Positions 54,818-63,007 of a stretch of DNA of 64,000 nt are shown in pieces. A program made the translations under genes and the position numbers. The notes beneath the pieces are model-generated. The model searched no databases. It had not been told where the DNA came from and saw only the letters and a list, made by a program, of their open reading frames with translations. Source of the stretch: Consotaella salsifontis (GTDB lineage: Bacteria; Pseudomonadota; Alphaproteobacteria; Rhizobiales; Rhizobiaceae); contig NZ_FUXL01000002.1 in the NCBI RefSeq assembly GCF_900167365.1, positions 372,001-436,000 on the forward strand. Reading direction: 5' to 3'. Numbering within the stretch: position 1 is the stretch's first letter; each line of letters opens with the position of its first letter.

Positions 54818-55821
54818 CGGCTTGCCCCCGCTGCCTTCACATGCCGCCTGCCGATGGAAAGCAGGCCCATTCTCTCGCCCGACAGGCTGATCGCGACGAG
54901 AATGATGAAGCCGACGATCATGCGGAAGGCATAGGGCGAGATGCCGAGAAGGTTCAGGCCGTTCTGCGTGATCGAGATCAGCATGAGACCGAGGATGGCG
55001 CCGAGCAGAGTGCCACGGCCACCGCCCAGGCGGGCGCCACCGAGCACGACGGCGGCCAGAACCTCCAGCTCTCGCCCGTAAAGAGCATTGGGCACGACCT
55101 CCTGCGCGTAATGCGCCTGCATGAGGCCCGCCAGACCGGCACAGCCTCCCAGCCAGCCATAGGCGAGATAGTGCATCGCACCGAGATTGATCCCGAGGCG
55201 GCGCGCGCCCTCGGTGTTGTCGCCCATGGCGAAGAGCTGGCGCCCCACGGTCAGCCGGCGCAGCAGCAGCCACGTGGCGAACACGACCACGGCCATGACC
55301 AGCACCGGAAGCGTGATCTCCGCCCATCCGACGCTCGTCTCGTGCTCGAAGAGGATGACGCGCCGCGACAGCCAATCCGGCAGGTCGTAGATCGACACGC
55401 CCGAGGTGAAGAACATCAGGAGGCCGAAGAAGAGATTGAACGTCGCGATGGTGACGATGATCGAGATGATGCGGAAGTGATAGATGAGCGCCGCGTTGAG
55501 GGCGCCGAGGCCGAAGCCGATGACGATGGCGAGCGCGAAGCCCAACGCCCAGTTTCCGCCGCCCATCCAGATGAGCAGGCTGACGGCGAGGTATTGCACC
55601 ACGGAGGCGCCGACGGCGAAGGAAATGTCGATGCCGCCCGCCACCAGCACGACAAGCAGCCCCGCCGCGAAGATGATGTTGACCGAGGAATAGTTGAGAA
55701 TGTCGCAGATGTTGACCAGCGTCGCGAAGGTGTCGGTCGTCAGCGACAGGAAGAGGCAGATGAGGGCGATGACGAGGAGGAGCCAGCCTTCCGTCTTGCC
55801 GATGCCGAAACGCTCAAGCAT
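54814..55821 (-). CDS. Sugar ABC transporter permease (CUT2, RbsC/FrcC type)
   Basis: A 335-residue permease with MLERFGIGKTEGWLLLVIALI start and ITLPVLVMAVVVFATWLLLRR, GDNTEGARRLGINLGAMHYLAYGWLGG and VLGGARLGGGRGTLLGAILG-type motifs (GGARLGGGRGTLLGA). It differs enough from the neighbouring permease to form a heterodimer. Start overlaps the ATPase stop by 8 bases. Confidence 0.93.
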   Translation of the reverse strand: MLERFGIGKTEGWLLLVIALICLFLSLTTDTFATLVNICDILNYSSVNIIFAAGLLVVLVAGGIDISFAVGASVVQYLAVSLLIWMGGGNWALGFALAIVIGFGLGALNAALIYHFRIISIIVTIATFNLFFGLLMFFTSGVSIYDLPDWLSRRVILFEHETSVGWAEITLPVLVMAVVVFATWLLLRRLTVGRQLFAMGDNTEGARRLGINLGAMHYLAYGWLGGCAGLAGLMQAHYAQEVVPNALYGRELEVLAAVVLGGARLGGGRGTLLGAILGLMLISITQNGLNLLGISPYAFRMIVGFIILVAISLSGERMGLLSIGRRHVKAAGASR

Positions 55822-57352
55822 GGATGGCGCGCTCCATGCGCTCTATGGTGGTTTGTGAGGGAACGAAGCTCTCGACGATGCGGCCATCCCGCATGTGGAG
55901 GATGCGGTCGGCGTTGAAATATACCTCCGGGATCTCGTCCGAGATCAGAAGGATCGCCATGCCGGCCTTCGCGAGCTCGCTCACAATCTCGAAAATGCCG
56001 GCCCGGGCGCCGACGTCGACGCCCACCGTCGGGCAATCGAGAATGAGGAATTTCGGCCCCGTCGCCAGCCATTTGGCGAGAACGATGCGCTGCTGGTTGC
56101 CGCCTGAGAGCGTCGAGACGGGGTCGTTGGCATGGCCGATCTTGACCTTGAGGCGGCCGATCCACTCGTCCACCAGCACCCGGTGGCGCGAGGGCGAGAG
56201 CAGGCCCAGGCGATCGACGAGGCGATCGAGCACGGCGACGGTGGTGTTGCTGGCTATGGACTGCGGTTGAACCAGCCCCAGGGAGAGGCGGTCCTCCGAG
56301 ACATAGGCGATGCCGGCGTCGATCGCATCACGATTGGAACGAAGCTGAAGCTCGCGCCCATTCATGACGATCCGGCCACTGTCCGGCTGCGTCATGCCGA
56401 AGAGCGTCAAGGCGAGTTCGGTGCGCCCCGCTCCGAGGCGTCCCGTGAGGCCGAGAATTTCGCCGGCATGGACCTCGAAGGAGATGTCTTCGTATTCGCC
56501 CGCCCGCGACAGCGCTTCCACACCGATTACCGGAGGCGTCGTCATCTCAGCCGGCGGGCGCACGCTGTGATCGAAGGTGCGCCCGGTCATCAGCTCCGTG
56601 AGCTTGGCCTGGGTCATGCCTGCGGCGGGGAAGGTGCCGACCAACCGTCCGTCGCGCAGAACGGTGACGCGGCTGGCGACGTCCAAGACCTCCGCAAGTC
56701 GATGCGAGACGAAGACCACCGAAATGCCTTCGCCCGATAGGCGCCGAACGATGGCAAGGAGCGCCTCCGTCTCGGCGCGGGAGAGCGAGGCCGTGGGCTC
56801 GTCCATGAAGACGAGGCGCGCGTCGGCGACCAGCGCACGGGCGATCGCGACGAGCTGGCGCTGAGCGATCGAAAGCTCGCGCACATGCTTGTCGAGATCG
56901 ATCCTGACGCCAAGCCGCTCGAGAATGCGGGCGGCCTCCTTCCTCATCGCATCGTAATGGACGAGGTGCGGCCGGCCGCCGAGATTGCGCTCGAAGGCAA
57001 TGTTCTCCGCCACCGACATTTCGGGAAAGAGCGCCAGGTCCTGCCAGATCACCTGAATGCCCAGGCTTCTCGCCCTGGCGGGGGAAAGGTCGTGGACCGG
57101 CCTTCCATCGAAGAAAATCGTCGCGCCCGGCTCCGGCGGATGAACGCCGCTGATGACCTTGATCAGCGTGGACTTGCCGCAGCCATTCTCGCCCGCCAGA
57201 CATACGACCTCGCCCTGGCGAATGTCGAATGCCACATCGTCGAGCGCCTGGACGCCGCCGAACCGCTTGGAGACATGCTCCAGGCGGAGCAACTCGGGCA
57301 AAGGCGCCGCGAGAGCGTCGACACGCGCCGTTTCCATTCTCTGGGGAGACAT
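55814..57352 (-). CDS. Sugar ABC transporter ATP-binding protein with two ATPase domains (RbsA/FrcA type)
   Basis: A 512-residue tandem ATPase. First domain: Walker A GENGCGKSTLIK, signature LSIAQRQLVAIARAL, Walker B LVFMDEPTASL. Second domain: degenerate Walker A GRLGAGRTELALTL as usual for CUT2 ATPases, signature LSGGNQQRIVLAKWLA and FLILDCPTVGVDVGA. ATG 57352 (MSPQRMETA) or 57373 could be the start. Upstream in the operon a hairpin separates it from the binding-protein gene. Confidence 0.95.
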   Translation of the reverse strand: MSPQRMETARVDALAAPLPELLRLEHVSKRFGGVQALDDVAFDIRQGEVVCLAGENGCGKSTLIKVISGVHPPEPGATIFFDGRPVHDLSPARARSLGIQVIWQDLALFPEMSVAENIAFERNLGGRPHLVHYDAMRKEAARILERLGVRIDLDKHVRELSIAQRQLVAIARALVADARLVFMDEPTASLSRAETEALLAIVRRLSGEGISVVFVSHRLAEVLDVASRVTVLRDGRLVGTFPAAGMTQAKLTELMTGRTFDHSVRPPAEMTTPPVIGVEALSRAGEYEDISFEVHAGEILGLTGRLGAGRTELALTLFGMTQPDSGRIVMNGRELQLRSNRDAIDAGIAYVSEDRLSLGLVQPQSIASNTTVAVLDRLVDRLGLLSPSRHRVLVDEWIGRLKVKIGHANDPVSTLSGGNQQRIVLAKWLATGPKFLILDCPTVGVDVGARAGIFEIVSELAKAGMAILLISDEIPEVYFNADRILHMRDGRIVESFVPSQTTIERMERAIHA

Positions 57353-57380
57353 GACCGCCCCACTCCTAACCATCGCCTGA

Positions 57381-57415
57381 AAAGCCGGCTCGACCCGGGA
57401 GGCGGGCCGAGCCGG
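57381..57415 (-). terminator. Hairpin with T-tract between CUT2 binding-protein and ATPase genes
   Basis: CCGGCTCG (57385-57392) pairs with CGAGCCGG (57408-57415), with an inner CCCG/CGGG pair; read on the minus strand the stem is followed by CTTTTC. It should end most transcripts after the binding-protein gene. Confidence 0.8.
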
Positions 57416-57463
57416 TCAGTGGAACAGCCCGAACGCCAGGCGTCCGGACCGCCGCCCTGTCTG

Positions 57464-58468
57464 TCAGAGGCCCATGGCCGCGAGATCGTCGACGGTCTTG
57501 TCGTTGATCTCCACAAGCTCGTTGACGATGATGTCCTTGCCCTCGAAGTCTGGATGAACCTCGCCCAGCCCCTCGATCGTCATGCCGTCCTTGATCTCCT
57601 CGCCCTTGGCCAGCATCGTGCCGAGCGTGACGAAGATCTTTCCGGCTAGCTTGGGATTCCACATATAGCCGCCGCTCAGGATGCCATCATGCACGAGGCT
57701 CTTGCCCTGCCCCGGCGAGAACGGCCCGAGCACCGCGATCTTGCCGCCCATGCGGCGTTCCTCGACGGCGCGCGCCGCGCCGATCGGGCCCTGACTGCCG
57801 AAGGCGAGGAAGCCGGCGATGTCGGGATTGGCGCGCATCAGATCGAGCGCCGTCTTGCGTGAGGCGTCGACATCCTCGGCAACGCCGTAGCGATCGCCGA
57901 TCAGCTGCATGTCGGGATAGTTCTTCTTGATGTAGGCAATGGCCGCGTCGGCCCAGGCGTTGTGCAGGGGAACCGTCAGCGAGCCGACAAAGACGGCATA
58001 CTTGCCCTTGCCACCCAGCATCTCGGCGAGGCGCTTGCCATAGGCTTCACCGAAGCTTTGCGAGGACGTCAGCTCGAAGTCCCAATTGACGTTCTCCTGC
58101 TTCGGCGATTCATGGGTGACAACCTTGATGCCGGCGTCCATGGCGCGTTTCAGCACGGGCTCCAGCACCTGGGCATCGTTCGGAACAACGCCGATCACAT
58201 CGACCTTCTGCGCGATGAGGTCCTCCACCGCGCGCACCTGAAGCGCGGGATCGGCACTGGTCGGGCCGACCATGAACGCGTTGACGCCAAGCTCCTTGGC
58301 GCGCTCCTTGATGCCTGCTTCCATGGCGTTGAACCAGGGAATGCCGCCGATCTTGACGACGACGCCGATCGTCGGCGCGTCTGCGGCGAGTGCCGGAGCG
58401 GCGGCGCCCAGAGCCAAGCCGGCCGCGGCTACCATCAGGGCGCGACGAGTCATCCAACCGAAATTCAT
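57464..58468 (-). CDS. Sugar ABC transporter substrate-binding protein (CUT2, RbsB type)
   Basis: A 334-residue periplasmic binding protein: signal with RRALMVAAAGLALGAAAPALA, mature start near ADAPTIGVVVKIGGIPWFNAM. Later RAVEDLIAQKVDVIGVVPND, KVVTHESPKQENVNWDFE and DIAGFLAFGSQGPIGAARAVEE are typical of the family that binds pyranose or furanose sugars (or AI-2) . First gene of the minus-strand operon, transcribed from the promoter region shared with the LacI regulator. Confidence 0.93.
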   Translation of the reverse strand: MNFGWMTRRALMVAAAGLALGAAAPALAADAPTIGVVVKIGGIPWFNAMEAGIKERAKELGVNAFMVGPTSADPALQVRAVEDLIAQKVDVIGVVPNDAQVLEPVLKRAMDAGIKVVTHESPKQENVNWDFELTSSQSFGEAYGKRLAEMLGGKGKYAVFVGSLTVPLHNAWADAAIAYIKKNYPDMQLIGDRYGVAEDVDASRKTALDLMRANPDIAGFLAFGSQGPIGAARAVEERRMGGKIAVLGPFSPGQGKSLVHDGILSGGYMWNPKLAGKIFVTLGTMLAKGEEIKDGMTIEGLGEVHPDFEGKDIIVNELVEINDKTVDDLAAMGL

Positions 58469-58564
58469 GAAAGCCTCCCATTGTGCCGAGCAGCCTTTAG
58501 AACCGCTGCCCGACGCTCCCTAGACAGCCGAAGAACCTCCTCGCTCTTTCGGCTTGATCAACAC

Positions 58565-58580
58565 GCTAAATCCATTTAGC
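58565..58580. promoter_or_regulatory. Operator palindrome between the CUT2 operon and its LacI regulator
   Basis: GCTAAATCCATTTAGC: perfect 6-bp half sites with a 4-base centre, flanked on each side by a GCTTGATC direct repeat. It is 97 bases from the binding-protein start and 79 bases from the regulator start. Confidence 0.72.
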
Positions 58581-58658
58581 TTGATCGTCAATACACTTGC
58601 TTCAGCGGTATTTTCCCGGCAAACAAGACTCTCCGGGACAGGAAGAAAGCAGAACTCC

Positions 58659-59687
58659 ATGGCCAGGAAGCCGACGAAACGTCGGTCGACGATCTACGAC
58701 ATCGCGCAGGAAACCGGCACTTCCGCGTCGACGGTCAGCCTCGTCCTCAATGGCTCCTGGGAACGCTATCGCATCAATGCCGATACGGCCGAGCGCATTC
58801 TCGCCACGGCGGAGCGCATCGGCTATCGCGCCAATCTGCGCGCGCGAGGCCTGCGCCTCAACCGGTCCAGTCTCGCGGGAATGATCATCCCGCATTATCG
58901 CAACCGGTTTTTCGCGGGTCTGGCCGAGGCCTTCGAGCTGAAGGCGCGCGAGCGCGGCCTCTGCCCTATCGTCGTCAGCACCCAGCGCGATGCCCCGACC
59001 GAGCGCAAGGTGACGCAGACATTGATCGCGCAGCAGGTGGAATTCCTCATCATCGCCGGCGTACAGGACTGCGACGAGCTGGACGAGCTCTGCGCGGCGG
59101 CGGGAATAGCCTGCGTCAACCTCGATCTTCCCGGTACGCTCGCCCCTTCCGTCGTCACCGACAATCGCGGCGGCGCGCGAGAGCTGACGCGACATCTGGT
59201 CGCGGCGGCGCGGGAGCGGGGCGGCGATCCGGCAAAGATCCATTTCGTCGGCGGCAGATCCGGCGAGTTCGCGACAGAGGAGCGCGTCATCGGATTTACC
59301 GAGGCGCTGGCGGAGGCAGGAATTTCTCCCGATCCTTCCAAGATACTGTGCTGCGGCTACCTGCCCAAGGCGGCGCACGAGGCCTTTTCCGGTCTTGCCG
59401 CCGCCGGCAAGCTTCCCGACGGGCTCTTTGTCAACTCGATCACCGCGTTCGAGGGCTTCGCCGCGTTTTTCCAGGAGAGCCCCGAGGCCGGCCAACCCGT
59501 TGTCGCGTGCTTCGACTGGGACCCCTTCGCCGCGACGCTGCCCCTGCCGGTGATCATGATGCGGCAGAATGTCGAGGAGATGATCCGCCACTGCTTCGAC
59601 ATTCTCGACGGCAAACCCGCCGGCCCTAACGGCCGGATCGTGGTGGAGCCGACCCTTGCCGTTCTTCCTGGGCGACTAAAGCGCTAG
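58659..59687 (+). CDS. LacI family transcriptional regulator (fructose/ketose type)
   Basis: A 342-residue regulator from MARKPTKRRSTIYDIAQETG. HTH: YDIAQETGTSASTVSLVLNGSW near residues 13-34; the inducer domain shows AGMIIPHYRNRFFAGLAEAFE, DNRGGARELTRHL, IHFVGGRSGEFATEERVIGF and VACFDWDPFA. A longer frame begins at TTG 58554, but it would run through the operator. It diverges from the CUT2 operon and is followed by a kinase gene 34 bases downstream. Confidence 0.92.
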   Translation: MARKPTKRRSTIYDIAQETGTSASTVSLVLNGSWERYRINADTAERILATAERIGYRANLRARGLRLNRSSLAGMIIPHYRNRFFAGLAEAFELKARERGLCPIVVSTQRDAPTERKVTQTLIAQQVEFLIIAGVQDCDELDELCAAAGIACVNLDLPGTLAPSVVTDNRGGARELTRHLVAAARERGGDPAKIHFVGGRSGEFATEERVIGFTEALAEAGISPDPSKILCCGYLPKAAHEAFSGLAAAGKLPDGLFVNSITAFEGFAAFFQESPEAGQPVVACFDWDPFAATLPLPVIMMRQNVEEMIRHCFDILDGKPAGPNGRIVVEPTLAVLPGRLKR

Positions 59688-59721
59688 AAGAGTTGGCGAT
59701 CGAATCTCTGGAGTTCCGCCA

Positions 59722-60387
59722 ATGGATGACAGCAACGACATCCCCCTTCTCGGTCAAGACGAGCTCGTCGCGCGGATCGAAAGCCTCGACCCCGCCCGCC
59801 GCCATATCGTAGCGGTGGCTGGGGCACCCGGTTCCGGCAAGAGCACTTTTGCCGAATGGCTTGCGGGCGAACTGGAAAAGAGCCGGCCGGGCGAGATCGC
59901 AGTGCTGCCGATGGACGGCTTCCACTTCGACGACATCGTGCTCAATGCCCGTGGCCATCGGCCCCGCAAGGGGGCGCCTCACACGTTCGACACCGGCGGA
60001 CTGGCGGCGATGCTGGCGCGTCTGGCCGCAGACGACGGGTCGGAGATCGCCGTGCCCGTGTTCGACCGGGCGATCGAGATCGCGCGCGCCGGGGCGCGCA
60101 TCATCGGGCCGGAGGCGCGCCTCATCATCGCGGAAGGCAACTACCTTCTGCTCGACGATCCGTCCTGGGCACCGGTCCGCCGCTTCTTCGATCTCACCGT
60201 CATGCTCGACGTGCCGGAGGAGGAGTTGCATCGGCGCCTGACCGCGCGATGGACCGGCTTTAAGCTCGATAGCGCAGAGATCGAGCGCAAGGTCGAGGGC
60301 AACGACATGCCCAATGCGCGCCTCGTCATTGCGAAAAGCGTTCCGGCCGACATGACGGTCCGCTTCGCCTCGTTGCCGAAAGCCTAG
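59722..60387 (+). CDS. Nucleoside/sugar kinase of the phosphoribulokinase-uridine kinase family (FrcK-like)
   Basis: A 221-residue P-loop kinase: VAVAGAPGSGKSTFAEWLAG near residue 32, LPMDGFHFDDIVL with the catalytic aspartate, RKGAPHTFDTGGL and IAEGNYLLLDDPSW. The family includes FrcK of the Sinorhizobium frcBCAK fructose operon, whose role is not clear, and pantothenate-kinase-like YggC. Its place behind the CUT2 regulator suggests it acts on the imported sugar. Confidence 0.87.
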   Translation: MDDSNDIPLLGQDELVARIESLDPARRHIVAVAGAPGSGKSTFAEWLAGELEKSRPGEIAVLPMDGFHFDDIVLNARGHRPRKGAPHTFDTGGLAAMLARLAADDGSEIAVPVFDRAIEIARAGARIIGPEARLIIAEGNYLLLDDPSWAPVRRFFDLTVMLDVPEEELHRRLTARWTGFKLDSAEIERKVEGNDMPNARLVIAKSVPADMTVRFASLPKA

Positions 60388-60418
60388 GGCCTGTCGCGGC
60401 GCTCCCGCGAGACGCGCG

Positions 60419-61906
60419 CTACCATGACGACAAAGCGCGAAGCCGTGGCGTCTTCTTCAGGAAGTGGGCGTCCATGCGCTCCAGCAACCGGTCGAGAGCC
60501 GCAACGGCCTCCGCGACGGCCGGCCCCTTGTTCAGCATCACGCACTCGGCGCGGGCCGCCATGGCCGCATCTGTCATCTCGCCGCGCGACGGGATGCCCT
60601 TCTTGACGAGATCCTCCAGCACCTGCGTCGCCCAGATGGCTGGCACGGCCGCCGCCTCACAGATCCAGAGAATTTCCTCCTGCATCTCAGCCACGCGCTC
60701 GAAGCCGATCTCGACCGCGAGATCGCCGCGCGCGATCATCACGCCGAAGGGCCGCCGACTGTTGACCCTGGCGATCAGGGCGGGAAGGTTCTTCACTGCC
60801 TCGGGGCGCTCGATCTTGGCGACGAGACCGAGCGGCGCGTCACGCGCGCCGAGCCTTTCCAGCATGTCCTCGAGAAGGTCGATGTCCTCGGCGCGGCTGA
60901 TGAAGGAATAGCCGACCATGTCGGCACACTCGATGACCGTGGCGAGATCGCTCTCGTCCTTGGCGGTGAGTGGAGAAAGGCCCAGGGCCGTATCCGGCAG
61001 ATTGATGCCCTTTTCCGGCTTCAGCTTCGTGCCGCCGGTCTTGGCGTGGGTGACGCGCACGATCGCCTCTCCCGGCGCCAGACTTTCGACCCGGCCCTCG
61101 AGCTTGCCGTCGTCATAGCCGACCCGGTCGCCCACCGACAGGCGCGTCACCAGTTCGGGCAAAGAGACCGAGGCCGAGAAGGGAGCGACATCGTCGACCC
61201 GCGGCGTTTCCCCAGCCACCAGCCGTAGCGCGTCTCCCGCTTCGAGCCGCACCTTCGGCTGGCTGAGAAGCACCACCTCGGTGCGGATCTTCGGCCCCGC
61301 GATATCCATCAAGATCGCGATGCGTCGGCCAATCGCTTTTTCGGCCCGGCGGATGTGCCGCGTCATGTTTCTCCACGACTGGCTGTCGTCGTGGGCGCAG
61401 TTGATGCGCGCAACGTCCATTCCCTTTCGGGCCAGATCGAGGATCAGCGCCGGGTCTTCCGTCGCTTCGCTGGGAAGCGTGACCATGATGCGGCCACGGC
61501 GATGAGAACGCGGCGGCCCGAACAGGGCGTCGGATGCCACATCCAGACGAACCTCGCCCGCGAAGAACTCCGCCTCGTTCGGCGCCGGATGCGGGCTGGT
61601 AACCCCTGTCAGCGCAGAGAGAACGGAAAGCAGCGCGTCGAGCGTCGGCAGGACACGGCTTTCCAGGCGTCCGACGGAGGATAGGCCGCGCCACATCAAC
61701 CGGCGCTGCAGGGCACGCAGATCGTGGTGTCGCACCGCGAGGTAATGCACGAGATTAACCACTGCGGCATCGGGCTCCCCGTCACCGGCGGTCAGCTTTT
61801 GGAGCAGAACCGTTCCGGCCCGGGAGACCTCTTCTCGGAGCGCGAGGACATCCGCCATGAGATCGGCGGTGGCATCAGGACGCTCCGCGCCATCGGTCGT
61901 CGCCAT
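60419..61906 (-). CDS. Pyruvate-kinase-like protein with extra N-terminal domain and no C-terminal domain
   Basis: A 495-residue protein; ATG 61906 follows GGGGAGGGGGATTG. About 140 N-terminal residues have no known domain (helical, LVHYLAVRHHDLRALQRRLMW). The rest is a pyruvate kinase barrel: DVARINCAHDD, LMDIAGPKIRT, the lysine and metal glutamate in LVAKIERPEA, metal aspartate in IARGDLAVEIG, ATQVLED and SRGEMTDAA. Differences: NFSH becomes NCAH, DTKGP becomes DIAGP, and VMLSGET becomes VMLNKGP. The allosteric C-terminal domain is missing. Catalysis of phosphotransfer is possible but unproved. Confidence 0.83.
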   Translation of the reverse strand: MATTDGAERPDATADLMADVLALREEVSRAGTVLLQKLTAGDGEPDAAVVNLVHYLAVRHHDLRALQRRLMWRGLSSVGRLESRVLPTLDALLSVLSALTGVTSPHPAPNEAEFFAGEVRLDVASDALFGPPRSHRRGRIMVTLPSEATEDPALILDLARKGMDVARINCAHDDSQSWRNMTRHIRRAEKAIGRRIAILMDIAGPKIRTEVVLLSQPKVRLEAGDALRLVAGETPRVDDVAPFSASVSLPELVTRLSVGDRVGYDDGKLEGRVESLAPGEAIVRVTHAKTGGTKLKPEKGINLPDTALGLSPLTAKDESDLATVIECADMVGYSFISRAEDIDLLEDMLERLGARDAPLGLVAKIERPEAVKNLPALIARVNSRRPFGVMIARGDLAVEIGFERVAEMQEEILWICEAAAVPAIWATQVLEDLVKKGIPSRGEMTDAAMAARAECVMLNKGPAVAEAVAALDRLLERMDAHFLKKTPRLRALSSW

Positions 61907-62095
61907 CAATCCCCCTCCCCGACCGGTCAAGGCACAGACCAGTCGCGTCAACTGTCGTCAGAGCCTCACTGATATTCCTCCTTTCTTGCAGCCTCGCAAA
62001 GACGGGAGATCGCGGACGCGGATGGCGCATTGGCTCTTGCGCGTCGGCGGCAAGCCTGTACACGGTGCGAAGGACCCAGCCACAAGAGATCAGCC

Positions 62096-62950
62096 GTGTC
62101 TGACAGAACCTTTGTTCTCACCCTTTCCTGCGTCGACCGGCCCGGCATCGTCGCCGCGGTGACGACCGTACTCGCGGCGCTCGGCTGCAACATCGCGGAA
62201 TCGAACCAGTTCTGGGACCGCCAGACCGACCGCTTCTTCATGCGCATCGCCTTCACCGCGCCGGCCGCCGTGACCCGGGAGAACGTCGAGCGCGAGCTTC
62301 AGCCGGCGATCGACCGCTTCGAGATGCGCGCGGCGGTGGCCGACGAAAGCCGGCGCCCCCGCATGATCGTCATGGTGTCGAAGTTTGACCACACGCTGCA
62401 ACACCTGATCTATCAGGTGCGGGTGGGCTGGCTGAACGCCGATGTGGCGGCCATCGTCTCCAACCACGAGGCAGCGCGAGAGATCGCCGAGGCGCAGGGG
62501 ATCGCGTTTCACCACTGGCCAGTGACGCGCGAGAACAAGGCCGACCAGGAAGCGCGCCTGCTCGATCTCGTGCGCAGCGAGGGCGCCGATCTAGTGGTCC
62601 TCGCGCGTTATATGCAGGTGCTCTCCGACAATCTCGCCAACCGGCTCTTCGGCCGCGCGATCAATATCCACCACTCGTTCCTGCCGAGCTTCAAGGGCGC
62701 GCGTCCCTATCATCAGGCGCATGAGCGGGGGGTCAAGCTGATTGGGGCAACGGCCCACTATGTGACGGCGGACCTCGACGAAGGACCGATCATCGAGCAG
62801 GAGACCGAGCGCGTCACCCATGCCATGAGCCCGGACGACCTGGTGGCGGCCGGGCGGGATATCGAGGCGCGGGTGCTGGCGCGGGCAGTGAAGCTCCACC
62901 TGGAGCATCGCGTCATGCTGAACGGGCGGAAAACGGTCGTCTTCGGATGA
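62096..62950 (+). CDS. purU: Formyltetrahydrofolate deformylase
   Basis: Hydrolyses 10-formyl-THF to formate and THF, supplying formate and balancing one-carbon pools. The GTG start at 62096 gives 284 residues. N-terminal ACT domain (FVLTLSCVDRPGIVAAVTTVL) and a formyltransferase-fold hydrolase with INIHHSFLPSFKGARPYHQAHERG (Asn and His catalytic) and GATAHYVTADLDEGPII (Asp). Divergent from the pyruvate-kinase-like gene. Confidence 0.95.
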   Translation: MSDRTFVLTLSCVDRPGIVAAVTTVLAALGCNIAESNQFWDRQTDRFFMRIAFTAPAAVTRENVERELQPAIDRFEMRAAVADESRRPRMIVMVSKFDHTLQHLIYQVRVGWLNADVAAIVSNHEAAREIAEAQGIAFHHWPVTRENKADQEARLLDLVRSEGADLVVLARYMQVLSDNLANRLFGRAINIHHSFLPSFKGARPYHQAHERGVKLIGATAHYVTADLDEGPIIEQETERVTHAMSPDDLVAAGRDIEARVLARAVKLHLEHRVMLNGRKTVVFG

Positions 62951-63007
62951 GGGAATGCGCGGGACGCGGCAGTCAGCAGCCGCCCCTGGCAACCCAGTTC
63001 AGGACAC

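Noticed and set aside
53789-55375. A 528-codon fused permease on the minus strand
   Set aside because: The N-terminal 186 codons are a different reading frame of the neighbouring permease gene; the true start is at 54817 with a ribosome site.
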